Assembly (NCBI GenBank): GCA_036824045.1
Contig: DAITAZ010000011.1
Location: forward strand, 1-64,000
Origin: DAITAZ01 sp036824045
GTDB taxonomy: Bacteria; Pseudomonadota; Gammaproteobacteria; Burkholderiales; Rhodocyclaceae
Reading direction: 5' to 3'
DNA: 64,000 bases
Positions within the stretch are counted from its first letter, which is position 1; each line of letters opens with the position of its first letter. The notes under the pieces were generated by a model. The model was not told the DNA's origin, did no database searches, and saw only the letters and a program-made list of their open reading frames with translations. Made by a program: the position numbers and the translations under genes. Below are positions 37,074-46,930 of the stretch, in pieces.

Positions 37074-38026
37074 CGATGCAGGACAAGCAACGCATCCTGG
37101 TGGTGGACGACGAACCCTTCAACCTGGAGATCATCGCCGAATACCTGGCGGACGCAGGGGACTTCGATCTGGCGTTTGCCGAAGACGGCGAAGCCGCCTG
37201 GGATGTGCTCAACGGCCCCGGAAGTTTCGAACTGGTGATCCTCGACCGCATGATGCCCCGGCTCGACGGCCTGAGTCTGCTCAAGCGGATGAAGGCGGAT
37301 GGCCGCTTCGGCGGCACCCCGGTGATCATGCAGACGGCCGCTGCATCCGCCGACCAGGTGCGTGAAGGACTGGCCGCAGGCGCCCACTACTACCTCACCA
37401 AACCCTTCGAGCCCGATGCGCTGGTCAGCATCGTCAAGGCGGCGGTGGACGAGCAACGCCAGCGGCGCGAGCTGGCCGGGCGGCTGGACGAACAGCAGCA
37501 GGCCTTGCGCCTCATCGACGAGGCGGCGTTCTCAGTGGCCACGCCGGCCGAGGCGCGCACTCTGGTGGCGTTCCTCGCCAGCCTGTGTCCGACGCCGGAC
37601 CTGGCCGCCATGGGGCTCTCCGAACTGCTGGCCAACGGCATCGAGCACGGTAACCTGGGGGTGAGCTATGCGGAGAAAACCCGCCTCAAGCTCTCCGACG
37701 GCTGGGACGCGGAGATCGGCCGCCGGCTGGCCTTGCCGGAGAACCGGGGCAAGCGGGTGCGGGTACACCTGATGCGCCAGCCATGGGAGCTGGTGTTCAC
37801 CGTCACCGACGAAGGCGCCGGTTTCGACTGGGCCCGCTACCTGGATTTCGACCCGGAGCGGGCCTTTGACCCCAATGGTCGGGGCATCGCGCTGGCCCGG
37901 CAACTGGCCTTCAGCCGTCTGGAATACCGGGGCCGCGGCAACGAGGTGGTGGCCGTGGTGGCCTTGCCGGACCCGGCCGCCCAGGCGGAGGCGGCAGCTT
38001 CCGCCGCGGCGGACAGCCCCGCCTGA
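37070..38026 (+). CDS. Response regulator with RsbW-like ATPase output (REC-HATPase), operon copy
   Basis: A 318-residue protein with a receiver domain (ILVVDDEPFNLEII, phospho-Asp in FELVILDRMMP, Lys in YYLTKPF) and a C-terminal HATPase_c_2 domain (LSELLANGIEHGNLG, DEGAGFDWARYLDF, NGRGIALARQ). This fold is that of anti-sigma factor serine kinases such as RsbW. Control of it by phosphorylation of the attached receiver would switch an anti-anti-sigma (STAS) protein. It is translationally coupled to the upstream kinase and followed by the PP2C phosphatase gene. It is paralogous to 20785-21762. Confidence 0.93.
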   Translation: MTMQDKQRILVVDDEPFNLEIIAEYLADAGDFDLAFAEDGEAAWDVLNGPGSFELVILDRMMPRLDGLSLLKRMKADGRFGGTPVIMQTAAASADQVREGLAAGAHYYLTKPFEPDALVSIVKAAVDEQRQRRELAGRLDEQQQALRLIDEAAFSVATPAEARTLVAFLASLCPTPDLAAMGLSELLANGIEHGNLGVSYAEKTRLKLSDGWDAEIGRRLALPENRGKRVRVHLMRQPWELVFTVTDEGAGFDWARYLDFDPERAFDPNGRGIALARQLAFSRLEYRGRGNEVVAVVALPDPAAQAEAAASAAADSPA

Positions 38027-38095
38027 CGGACGCCGGGCCCGAACGCGACCCCCTGCTGCACGGACAGTCGGATCAAGAATACGGAAAGCTCATTT

Positions 38096-39685
38096 ATGGC
38101 TGCTGACACAACCACACCCCGCCTCAAGGTACTCGTGGCGGACGACACGACGGCCAACCGTCAGTTGATGCAGTCCTACCTGCGTCGGCTGGGGTACGAC
38201 GTGGTGCTGGCCTGCGATGGCATGGAGGCGATCGCCGCCTTCAAGCGGGAGCGGCCGGACATCGTCATCATGGACGTGATGATGCCGGTGATGGATGGCT
38301 TTGCCGCCGCGGCCTGCATCAAGGAAGCCTGCGGCAACCGCTGGGTGCCCCTGGTGTTTCTCTCTGCCCTCAATGGCGACGCCGACCTGGTGCGGGGCCT
38401 CGAGGTGGGGGGGGACGATTACCTGGTCAAGCCGCTGAGCTACCCGGTGCTGGATGCCAAGCTGCGTTCCATCCGCCGGGCGCTGAATCTGCAACGGGGG
38501 CTGGAGGACGAACTCAAGCGCTCCAAGGCCGTGTCGGACGTGGTCCTGGACGCCATCCTCACCATCGACGAGCAGGGCGTGATCGAAACCTGCAACCCGG
38601 CGGCCGAGCGGATGTTCGGCTACACACCGGGGCAGTTGCACGGGCAGAGCGTGGCCGTGCTCGTCCCGCCGCCGGAGGGTGCCGCCGAAGGCAGCGAGCT
38701 GGCGGGATTCCTGGGTACGGACGAGGCCCGTTTCCTGGGCGTGCGCCGGGAGGTGGAGGCGACCCGCGCCGATGGCAGCCGCTTCCCCGTGGAACTGGCG
38801 GTGACCGAGCTGGGCCTCAATGGCCGGCGCCGGTTTGTGGGCGTGGTGCATGACGTGAGCGAGCGGGTGGCGGCGGAAAAGCGCCTGCGCGACGACGCGG
38901 AACGCCTGCGGGCCTACCGGGAGGCCACCGAGCGGGAAAACGAGCTTGCCGCCGCCATCATGGTGCGGCAGGTGAGCAAGGATGGCCTGCACGATCCGCG
39001 ACTGAGTTTCTCGGTCACCCCCGCCGAGCATTTCAGCGGCGATCTGGTGGCGGCGGCGCGCTCCCCCGACGGCGCGCTGTACGTGATGCTCGCCGACGCG
39101 GCCGGCCACGGTCTGGCGGCGGCCATCAGCGTGTTGCCCAGCCTCGGGCTGTTCTACCGTCTTGCGGCCAAGGGCCGGCCCCTGGGGACCATGGTGGGCG
39201 AGATCAACAGCGAGCTGCGCGCCTTCATGCCGGTGGGCCGCTTCGTGGCCGCCACCTTCCTGCGCATCGACGAACAGCGGGGATGCGGCGAGATCTGGGT
39301 GGGCGGCACGCCGGAGGCGTGGCTGCTGGATGGACAGGGCGGGGTGGTGAGCCGTTTCTCGTCCCGCCACGTGCCCTTGGGCATCATCGACACGGATGAG
39401 TCCGCCACCGAAACCGAGTCCTTTACCTGGGCCGGGGACGCGGCACAGATCGTCCTCTACTCCGACGGCGTGATCGAGGCGGAAAACCGGGCTGGCCAGG
39501 CCTTTGGGCCGGAGCGGCTGGTGGCGGCCCTGAGCGGGGTGCCGGGGGAGAGCCGGCTGGCCTGCGCCATGGCCGCGTTGAACCAGTATCTGGACGGGCA
39601 TCCCGCCCAGGACGACCTGTCGCTGATGGTGATCGACTGCGTGCGTACTGCCGCCTCCGAGCCCCTGGTTGCCCTGGCGGGCTGA
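38096..39685 (+). CDS. Response regulator with PAS and SpoIIE/RsbU-type PP2C phosphatase
   Basis: A 529-residue protein: receiver domain at about 10-125 (VLVADDTTANRQLM, phospho-Asp in DIVIMDVMMP, DDYLVKPLSYP), PAS domain at about 145-265 (AILTIDEQGVIETCNPAAERMFG), coiled-coil linker, then a PP2C domain (about 310-520) with metal-binding acidic residues in HFSGDLVAA, LADAAGHGLAAAI and YSDGVIEAENRAG. Such RsbU-like phosphatases dephosphorylate STAS anti-anti-sigma proteins. It is the last gene of the signalling operon and is followed 25 bases later by a strong terminator. It opposes the RsbW-like kinase encoded just upstream. Confidence 0.94.
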   Translation: MAADTTTPRLKVLVADDTTANRQLMQSYLRRLGYDVVLACDGMEAIAAFKRERPDIVIMDVMMPVMDGFAAAACIKEACGNRWVPLVFLSALNGDADLVRGLEVGGDDYLVKPLSYPVLDAKLRSIRRALNLQRGLEDELKRSKAVSDVVLDAILTIDEQGVIETCNPAAERMFGYTPGQLHGQSVAVLVPPPEGAAEGSELAGFLGTDEARFLGVRREVEATRADGSRFPVELAVTELGLNGRRRFVGVVHDVSERVAAEKRLRDDAERLRAYREATERENELAAAIMVRQVSKDGLHDPRLSFSVTPAEHFSGDLVAAARSPDGALYVMLADAAGHGLAAAISVLPSLGLFYRLAAKGRPLGTMVGEINSELRAFMPVGRFVAATFLRIDEQRGCGEIWVGGTPEAWLLDGQGGVVSRFSSRHVPLGIIDTDESATETESFTWAGDAAQIVLYSDGVIEAENRAGQAFGPERLVAALSGVPGESRLACAMAALNQYLDGHPAQDDLSLMVIDCVRTAASEPLVALAG

Positions 39686-39710
39686 CCCGGCGCCAAGCGC
39701 TTCCCCTGTG

Positions 39711-39749
39711 ACCTGGGATGGCTGCGGTTGCGGCCTCCCAGGTTTTTTT
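39711..39749 (+). terminator. Rho-independent terminator of the signalling operon
   Basis: ACCTGGGA (39711-39718) pairs perfectly with TCCCAGGT (39736-39743), a GGC/GCC pair extends the stem inside, and seven T residues follow (39743-39749). It lies 25 bases after the PP2C gene and closes the four-gene unit. Confidence 0.9.
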
Positions 39750-39858
39750 ATGGGGTGCCGGGGTGGAGCGGGCCTCTCCCCTTCAGGGCGGGAAATGGAC
39801 TAAGCTGCCGCCACTTTGTTTTTTCGCAATCGCAGCATGCAGCAAGGAGTCGAGTGAA

Positions 39859-40749
39859 ATGAAAGTCGGATTCATTGGCCTGGGGATCATGGGGCGGCCC
39901 ATGGCGCTTAATCTCATCAAGGCGGGGCATAGCCTGCACGTGTGGGCACGCCGTCCGGAATCGCTCAAACCGCTGACCGATGCAGGCGCCGAGGCCCACG
40001 CCGGACCGGCGGGCCTGGCGGCGGTGGCCGATGTGGTGATCACCATGGTGGCGGACGCGCCGGACGTGGAGGAGATCACCCTTGGCGTCGGGGGCGTGGC
40101 CCAGGGGGTGGAGGCCGTGGCGCGGCGGGATCTGATCCTGGCGGACATGAGCACCATCGCCCCGGCGGCGGCCACCTCCATCGCCAGCCGGCTCGCCGAG
40201 CGGGGCGTGACCATGCTTGACGCGCCGGTGTCCGGTGGCGAGGTGGGGGCCATCAATGCCGGCCTCACCATCATGGTCGGCGGTGATGCGAAAGCTTTTG
40301 AGAAAGTGAAGCCCCTGTTCGAGGCCATGGGCAAGTCCGTGACCCTGATCGGGCCCAGTGGAGCCGGTCAGGTGACCAAGGCTTGCAACCAGATCATTAC
40401 CGGCATGGGCGTGGCGGCCGTGGCCGAAGCGTTCAATTTCGCCCGCAAGAGCGGGGTGGAGCCGGCCCGCGTGCGCGAGGCGCTGCTGGGCGGTTTTGCC
40501 TACAGCCGCATCCTCGAAAACCACGGCGCGCGCATGCTGGAGCGTAACTTCAAGCCCGGCTTCAAGGCCTGGATGCACCAGAAAGACCTGCGCATCGTGA
40601 TGGAAGAGGCCCATCGCCTGGGGCTCATGCTGCCGGGGGCCGCGGCCACGGCGCAGATGTTCAACGCCATGGTGGGCTCCGGTCTGGGCGAGGATGATTC
40701 CATCGCCATGCTCAAGTTGCTGGAGCGGCTTTCCGGGGGCGAGCAGTGA
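39859..40749 (+). CDS. NAD(P)-dependent beta-hydroxyacid dehydrogenase (GlxR-like), first of a tandem pair
   Basis: A 296-residue Rossmann dehydrogenase. The dinucleotide motif is VGFIGLGIMGRPMA, the substrate-binding signature is LDAPVSGGEVGA, and GPSGAGQVTKACNQ carries the catalytic Lys. The sequence fits 2-hydroxy-3-oxopropionate (tartronate semialdehyde) reductase or 3-hydroxyisobutyrate dehydrogenase; the two cannot be told apart reliably here. ATG 39859 follows AAGGAG (39844-39849). It overlaps its paralog by four bases (GTGA). Confidence 0.9.
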   Translation: MKVGFIGLGIMGRPMALNLIKAGHSLHVWARRPESLKPLTDAGAEAHAGPAGLAAVADVVITMVADAPDVEEITLGVGGVAQGVEAVARRDLILADMSTIAPAAATSIASRLAERGVTMLDAPVSGGEVGAINAGLTIMVGGDAKAFEKVKPLFEAMGKSVTLIGPSGAGQVTKACNQIITGMGVAAVAEAFNFARKSGVEPARVREALLGGFAYSRILENHGARMLERNFKPGFKAWMHQKDLRIVMEEAHRLGLMLPGAAATAQMFNAMVGSGLGEDDSIAMLKLLERLSGGEQ

Positions 40750-41615
40750 GAGTCGGCTTCGTCGGGCTGGGCGCCATGGGAGACCCCATGGTGCGCAACC
40801 TGCTGCGGGCGGGGCACGAAGTCGCGGTGTTCGCCCGTCGCCCGGCGGCCATGGCGGAAGCGGTGGCCGCCGGTGCCGTGGCCTGCGGTTCGCCCGCCCA
40901 GGCGGCGGCCGGGGCCGATGCGGTGATCACCATGGTGACCGCCGGGCCGGACGTGGAGGCGGTGGCGCTGGGCGCGGGCGGTGTGATCGAAGGCGCGGCG
41001 GCCGGCGCCGTGCTCATCGACATGAGTACCATCCCGCCCCGGACGGTTCGCCGGGTGGCCGCCCGTTTGGCCGAACGGGGCGTGCACATGCTGGACGCGC
41101 CGGTTTCCGGCGGCGTGCCGGGGGCCCGGGCGGGCTCGCTGGCCATCATGGTCGGGGGCGAGGCGGCGGTGCTCGAGCGGATGCGCCCGCTGCTGGCGGC
41201 GCTGGGGCGGACCATTGTGCACATTGGCCCCCAGGGGGCCGGTCAAGTGGCCAAGGCCTGCAACCAGATGATCATGGTCTCGGCCATCGAGGCGGTGGCC
41301 GAGGCGCTGCGCCTGGCCAATGCTCACGGGCTGGATGCTGCAGCGGTGGTGGCGGCGCTGGCGGGCGGTTCGGCGGGGTCGCGGGTGCTGGAACTCTTCG
41401 GCGCCAAGATGGCCCGGCGGGATTTTGCGCCGCTGGTGGAGGCGCGCCTTCATCACAAGGACTTTGGGATCGTGCTGGATGAAGCCCATGGGCTGGGCGC
41501 CCCCTTGCCCGTGGCGGCCCAGGTGTGGCAGCAGTTGAACAGCCTCATGGCCCAGGGCTGGCACCAGCAGGATACGGGCAGTCTGTTGCGGGTGCTGGAA
41601 GCCGCCGGACGCTAG
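40746..41615 (+). CDS. NAD(P)-dependent beta-hydroxyacid dehydrogenase, second of a tandem pair
   Basis: A 289-residue paralog of the preceding gene beginning at GTG 40746 within its stop. It keeps VGFVGLGAMGDPMV, LDAPVSGGVPGARAG and GPQGAGQVAKACNQM (catalytic Lys). The downstream part differs more (LVEARLHHKDFGIVLDEA), so substrates may differ. Tandem duplication followed by divergence is the simplest origin. A bidirectional terminator lies 34 bases after the stop. Confidence 0.9.
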   Translation: MRVGFVGLGAMGDPMVRNLLRAGHEVAVFARRPAAMAEAVAAGAVACGSPAQAAAGADAVITMVTAGPDVEAVALGAGGVIEGAAAGAVLIDMSTIPPRTVRRVAARLAERGVHMLDAPVSGGVPGARAGSLAIMVGGEAAVLERMRPLLAALGRTIVHIGPQGAGQVAKACNQMIMVSAIEAVAEALRLANAHGLDAAAVVAALAGGSAGSRVLELFGAKMARRDFAPLVEARLHHKDFGIVLDEAHGLGAPLPVAAQVWQQLNSLMAQGWHQQDTGSLLRVLEAAGR

Positions 41616-41649
41616 CCGCCCCGGGGGCGGGGGAAGCCTGCGCAGAATG

Positions 41650-41684
41650 AAAATGGCCGCGCCTTACCGGGGCGCGGCCATTTT
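41650..41684. terminator. Bidirectional rho-independent terminator
   Basis: AAAATGGCCGCGCC (41650-41663) and GGCGCGGCCATTTT (41671-41684) form a perfect 14-base stem with a 7-base loop. TTTT on one strand and AAAA on the other allow termination from both sides, between the plus-strand dehydrogenase pair and the minus-strand small gene. Confidence 0.92.
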
Positions 41685-41702
41685 GCCGTCCACCACCGCG
41701 GG

Positions 41703-41933
41703 TCAGACGTAGAGGACGACCCGGCGGCCCTTGCGGGGAATCTGTTTCAGCAGGTCCAGTTCCAGGCCCCACTGACGGCGGGTGGTGCCGAGCAGGCGGG
41801 CGACAACGGGGTCGTTCTCCGCACACAGGGTCAAGGGCACAGCGTTGCGACGGGGGTGCTGGTGGGCACGGGGTGGTGCCGGCGCGGGCAGCGCCGGGCT
41901 GCCCAGGAGGGAAGTGCATTGTTCCATTTGCAT
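41703..41933 (-). CDS. Small hypothetical basic protein
   Basis: A possible 76-residue protein from ATG 41933 (a GTG at 42005 would add 24 residues). The first half is Pro/Ala/His-rich, the second (DPVVARLLGTTRRQWGLELDLLKQIPRKGRRVVLYV) looks like a small amphipathic, basic domain. No family is recognised and no clear ribosome site is present. It lies between a terminator and the phasin gene on the same strand as the phasin. It is plausible as a real gene mainly because the terminator matches its 3' end. Confidence 0.4.
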   Translation of the reverse strand: MQMEQCTSLLGSPALPAPAPPRAHQHPRRNAVPLTLCAENDPVVARLLGTTRRQWGLELDLLKQIPRKGRRVVLYV

Positions 41934-42078
41934 TGTTCTAACTTGTTTATTGTTGTTGGGTCGCTCCGGGCTGAGGCGATCATTTGTATGTTGCCCGGTT
42001 GTCACCGGCGGGGCGGCGGCCTGTCCCTAGGCCGTGTGTGCCGCCCCGCGGTGGTGTCTCCTCCGGCGGCCTGAGCGT

Positions 42079-42465
42079 TCAGGCCGCGGTCGCCTCCTTT
42101 TGCATGCTGTGCATGGTCTTGGCCATGTTGTCGGAGCAGGAGGTAAACACCTGGCGCGAGACCACGGTGGCGTGCTGCTGCAGGTTCTGGCTCATGTCGC
42201 AGAGGCGGGCGGTGGTATCCATCATCTCCGTCACCAGCGCGGTGTTGAGGCTGGCCCACTTGTCCATGGCGGCGCGCAGATCGTTGGTGCCGGTGATCAG
42301 CTCCAGGCCTTTGACCTGGGTTTGTGCCTGGCGGTGCACGCTGGCGATCTGCAGATCCACCATCTCCCGAGCGGTGTGTACCAGGGAAGTGGTGTCCGGG
42401 CCGAGGGCGATGTCGAAGAATTCGCGGGAGGCGTCGAGCCAGGTTTGGGTAAAGGGCAAAAGCAT
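42079..42465 (-). CDS. Phasin family protein (polyhydroxyalkanoate granule-associated)
   Basis: A 128-residue, largely alpha-helical protein without signal peptide: FTQTWLDASREFFDIALG, AREMVDLQIASVHRQAQTQV and KWASLNTALVTEMMDTTARL have the amphipathic pattern of phasins, which coat PHA granules. It is shorter than the usual ~180-190 residues. ATG 42465 follows GGAG; the longer frame upstream is not protein-like. Neighbours do not include phaC or phaB, so granule function is assigned from sequence alone. Confidence 0.75.
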   Translation of the reverse strand: MLLPFTQTWLDASREFFDIALGPDTTSLVHTAREMVDLQIASVHRQAQTQVKGLELITGTNDLRAAMDKWASLNTALVTEMMDTTARLCDMSQNLQQHATVVSRQVFTSCSDNMAKTMHSMQKEATAA

Positions 42466-42683
42466 GTCGCGGACTCCATTGTTCTGTACGTGCTGGGGGC
42501 CCCGACGCAGGCGCTGCCAGGGCTGGACGTGTCGCGCCGGAGGCTGCGACAGGGGCGGAATGATGCCTTTCCGCCACATGCCGGAACAATCGGGCGCGGG
42601 CCGATATTGATGTCGGCTCTTGTCCTACAGATGATGCCCGGGGAATGTTGCGTCCCCATGACGGCGGACGCGGTGCGGGGCCG

Positions 42684-43327
42684 TCAGCCCGGGAGCAGGC
42701 GCGGCTGGCCGTAGCCTTCAAAGCGCGCCATGACTTGGGCCATTTCCTGTTCCGACAGCAGCGGCGGCTCGCCCAGTTGCAGGGCGCGCCAGTAGTGCTC
42801 GCACAGGGCCTCGAATTCGATGGCGGCGGCCAGTGCCGCGGAGGCACGGGTGGCCACGACCACCATGCCATGGTGGGCCAGCAGGCAGGCCCGGCGTCCG
42901 TCGAGCGCGTTGAGGGCGGCATCCGAGAGGGCCTGGGTGCCGAACAGCGCGTAGGGCGCGCAGCGGACGTCGGCTCCGCCAAATCGCGCGATCATGTAGT
43001 GGAAGGCCGGGATGCTCCGCCGCTGGCAGGCCAGGGCGGTGGCAAAGGGGCTATGGCAATGGACGACCGCCGCCACTTCCGGGCGGTGGGCGTAAATGTC
43101 CCGGTGCAGGCGCCACTCGCTGGAGGGGACCAGGCGGCCGCTGGGCTGGCCGGCCATGTCCATGAACACCAGTTCTTCGGGTGTGATGTCCTCGCTGGCC
43201 ACGCCGCTGGGGGTAATGAGGAAGCCCTCTTCCTGGCGGGCGCTGAGGTTGCCGGCGGTGCCCGGGTTCAGGCGGGCCTGGCCCAGGCCGCGGGCGGCGG
43301 CGGCAACCTGCTGGCGGAGCGCCGCGC

Positions 43328-43331
<4 letters not shown>
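42684..43331 (-). CDS. Class II aldolase (FucA-like; probable methylthioribulose/5-deoxyribulose-1-phosphate aldolase)
   Basis: A 215-residue class II aldolase. LNPGTAGNLSARQEEGFLIT and LPSSEWRLH-type residues (here VPSSEWRLHRD, Glu as base/ligand) precede the zinc motif VVHCHSPF, and CLLAHHGMVV provides the third His. Conserved stretches IPAFHYMIARFGG and CAPYALFGTQALS are much closer to L-fuculose-1-phosphate aldolase than to MtnB dehydratase. It overlaps mtnA by four bases (ATGA); the Ald2-MtnA pairing is that of the DHAP shunt, which splits 5-(methylthio)ribulose-1-phosphate or 5-deoxyribulose-1-phosphate into dihydroxyacetone phosphate and an aldehyde. Confidence 0.85.
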
Positions 43332-44380
<1,049 letters not shown>

Positions 44381-44483
44381 GAGGGGGAAGGATCGGGCAA
44401 CAGGCGGCGATTTTATCAACCCGCGGCGCCGGAGCTGCTGCCACTTTCTGCCAGAATGCGTCATCGTTCGCCCGAGGTTCGCC

Positions 44484-45641
44484 ATGCTGCAGTTTCCCGG
44501 TTCGCTTCCCTCCCGCCTGCCCCAGGTGGGCACCACCATTTTCACCGTCATGTCCCGCATGGCCCAGGAATGCGGGGCCATCAACCTCTCTCAGGGTTTT
44601 CCGGATTTTTCCGCGCCGCCGGAGCTGTTCGACCGGGTCCGCCACTACATGGGCGCCGGCCACAACCAGTACGCCCCCATGGCAGGCGTCCCGGCGCTGC
44701 GCCAGGCCATCGCCGACAAGGTGCGGGCGCTGTACGGCCAGGACTACGATGTGGAGCAGGAGATCACCGTCACCGCCGGGGGGACGGAGGCCATCTTCGC
44801 CGTGGTGGCCGCGGTGGTGCGTCCGGGGGACGAGGTGATCGTGTTCGAGCCGGTGTATGACTCCTATGTGCCGGCCATCGAGCTCAATGGCGGGAAAGCT
44901 GTGTATGCCCGGCTGGGCTTTCCCGACTACCGGCCGGACTGGGAGGCGGTGCGCCGCCTTGTGACGCCGCGCACGCGCCTGATCATGATCAACACGCCCC
45001 ACAACCCCAGCGGCAGCACGTGGACGGCGGACGACATGGCGGCCCTGGCGGAACTGGTGCGGGGTACCGATATCCTGATCGCCTCCGACGAGGTGTACGA
45101 GCACATCCTGTTCGATGGCCGTCGCCACGAAAGCGTGGCCCGCCATCCGGAACTGGCCTGCCGCAGTTTTGCCCTCAGCAGCTTTGGCAAGACCTACCAC
45201 GTGACCGGTTGGAAGGTGGGCTACGTGCTGGCGCCGGCGGCCCTGACGGCGGAACTGCGCAAGACCCACCAGTTCATCGTGTTCACCGTCAACACCCCGG
45301 TGCAACTGGCCCTGGCGGACTGGCTCCAGGATCGGGGGCGCTACCTGGACCTGCCCGCCTTCTACCAGGCCAAGCGGGATTTCTTCCGCGCGCAACTGGC
45401 GGGCTCCCGGTTTGATCTGTTGCCCTGCTCCGGCACCTATTTCCAGTTGGCCGGCTACCACCGCATCGCGGACGAGCCGGATCAGGTCTTTGTCGAGCGC
45501 CTCACCCGGGAGGTAGGCGTGGCCGCGATTCCGCTCTCCGCCTTCTACCGGGATGCTCGGGACGACCGGGTGATTCGCTTCTGCTTTGCCAAGAGCGAGC
45601 AAACGCTCGCTGCCGCGGGCGCCCTTCTGCGGGCTCTGTAG
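44484..45641 (+). CDS. PLP-dependent aminotransferase, methionine aminotransferase type (MtnE/YbdL-like)
   Basis: A 385-residue fold-type I aminotransferase. INLSQGFPDFSAP and NQYAPMAGVPALRQAI open the protein; the PLP Lys is in SSFGKTYHVTGWKVGY, and the C-terminal Arg for the carboxylate is in DDRVIRFCFAKSE. It is of the YbdL/kynurenine aminotransferase subgroup, whose members transaminate 2-oxo-4-methylthiobutyrate to methionine. The divergent arrangement with mtnA over 103 bases supports a role in methionine salvage. ATG 44484 was chosen as the start of the conserved LPSRLPQVGTTIFTVMSRMA region. Confidence 0.9.
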   Translation: MLQFPGSLPSRLPQVGTTIFTVMSRMAQECGAINLSQGFPDFSAPPELFDRVRHYMGAGHNQYAPMAGVPALRQAIADKVRALYGQDYDVEQEITVTAGGTEAIFAVVAAVVRPGDEVIVFEPVYDSYVPAIELNGGKAVYARLGFPDYRPDWEAVRRLVTPRTRLIMINTPHNPSGSTWTADDMAALAELVRGTDILIASDEVYEHILFDGRRHESVARHPELACRSFALSSFGKTYHVTGWKVGYVLAPAALTAELRKTHQFIVFTVNTPVQLALADWLQDRGRYLDLPAFYQAKRDFFRAQLAGSRFDLLPCSGTYFQLAGYHRIADEPDQVFVERLTREVGVAAIPLSAFYRDARDDRVIRFCFAKSEQTLAAAGALLRAL

Positions 45642-45890
45642 GTCTCTTCGCCGGCGGGTGTGGCGCGGCCGCGCCCCGTCGGGGCGGGGGCGGTGCAGCA
45701 CTCCCCTCCCGGTTTCTTTCCTCCTGTGCTTGGTGTGGCGCGGGTTGGCTTGCATCGGGCAGTCAACCGTGGCGTAGCGCACGTGCCCTCCGCAGCCGGC
45801 CTGCTACGGTCAGCATGTCATGCGTGTCTGGTCGCCAGGCCCGCATGCCTGATTTGCGCCAACAATACTGATACGCAGGAGAAAGAGCTC

Positions 45891-46784
45891 ATGACATTTT
45901 CGTTCTACAACTGGTACGGCAGTTGGAACACCCGCTATGGGTCCAATTGCGACGATGACATCACCGGCAACAATTGCAGCGAAACCTTCTACGGTTACGG
46001 TGGTAACGACAGCATTCGGGCCGGCGGCGGTGAGGACACCGTCTATGGCGGCAGTGGCGACGATTTCATCGACGGCGGCTACGGGAATGACCGGCTCTAT
46101 GGCGGTTCGGGCGCGGATTTCGTCGTCGGCGGGGAAGGCTGCGATCTGGTGGATGGCGGCAGTGGCGCGGACCTGCTGTTTGGTGAAAATGGCAACGACG
46201 TCCTCTACGCTGGCACCGGGTTGGATATTGTCTCGGGTGGCGATGGCGACGACGCCCTCTACGCCAAGGATAGCTGCGGCACCGTGGTGGACAGCTGCTA
46301 CGACGGCCAGGGCTTTGATTACTTCGACGGCGGCACCGGCAACGACCGGCTGGACGCCACCGGCAGCAACGTGAAGCTCTACGGCCTGGGCGGCGAAGGC
46401 TGCGACGTGCTGGTGGGGGGCAATAACGCCGACCAGCTGTTCGGCAACGAGAACAACGACGTGCTGCGCGGTGGCAAAGGCGCGGACAGCCTGTACGGCG
46501 GCGAGGGCGATGACCGCTTCGTGTTTGCCCACAACGCCTGGTGTCCTTCCAATTCCGACTTCCAGTCCGGCGTGCGGGACAACATCTTCGATTTCGGCGA
46601 CCACGACCGCATCCAGTTGCAGGGCCTCTCCAGCCGGAACGTTTCCGTCTGCGAGCAGGCGGAAGGCACGCTGATCACGGTCTGCGCCTCCGGCGCGGGC
46701 ACGGGCGAGATCTTCGTCTGGGGCGCGAATGCCTGTGAGGTTCAGCAGGCGCTGGACATCACTTCCTGTTACTACGGCGTGTAA
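45891..46784 (+). CDS. RTX (haemolysin-type calcium-binding repeat) protein, cysteine-rich
   Basis: A 297-residue protein without signal peptide. About fifteen glycine/aspartate nonapeptide units (GGxGxDxLx, e.g. YGGSGDDFIDGGYGNDRLYG) fold as a calcium-binding beta-roll in residues ~30-205. The end (FDFGDHDRIQLQGLSS and the short hydrophobic tail ALDITSCYYGV) resembles a type I secretion signal region. Unusually for RTX proteins it has eleven Cys, in pairs around the repeats. The start follows GCAGGAG (about 10 bases upstream); the upstream frame is not coding. No type I exporter is in the window. A stem-loop follows at 46800-46829. Confidence 0.88.
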   Translation: MTFSFYNWYGSWNTRYGSNCDDDITGNNCSETFYGYGGNDSIRAGGGEDTVYGGSGDDFIDGGYGNDRLYGGSGADFVVGGEGCDLVDGGSGADLLFGENGNDVLYAGTGLDIVSGGDGDDALYAKDSCGTVVDSCYDGQGFDYFDGGTGNDRLDATGSNVKLYGLGGEGCDVLVGGNNADQLFGNENNDVLRGGKGADSLYGGEGDDRFVFAHNAWCPSNSDFQSGVRDNIFDFGDHDRIQLQGLSSRNVSVCEQAEGTLITVCASGAGTGEIFVWGANACEVQQALDITSCYYGV

Positions 46785-46799
46785 ATTGTGCCGTTGGCG

Positions 46800-46829
46800 C
46801 TTCGCCCCGCTTGATCGGCCGGGGCGAAG
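46800..46829 (+). terminator. Stem-loop after the RTX gene
   Basis: CTTCGCCCCG (46800-46809) pairs perfectly with CGGGGCGAAG (46820-46829), loop of 10. It begins 15 bases after the stop. No T-run follows, so it may act as an mRNA-stabilising hairpin or a weak terminator. Confidence 0.5.
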
Positions 46830-46930
46830 TGCGCATCATCTGCCCAGCCGCCGGCTTGGGTAGAGGGACCAGGGTCGCGGCAAGCGGGGCGGCCCCCCGC
46901 AGTGCTCACACCACCTGCCGGGAGTCCCGC

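Noticed and set aside
46000..46500. Periodic DNA repeats that might suggest a CRISPR or satellite array
   Set aside because: The periodicity follows the nine-residue RTX protein repeats in frame; there are no identical direct repeats with unique spacers.
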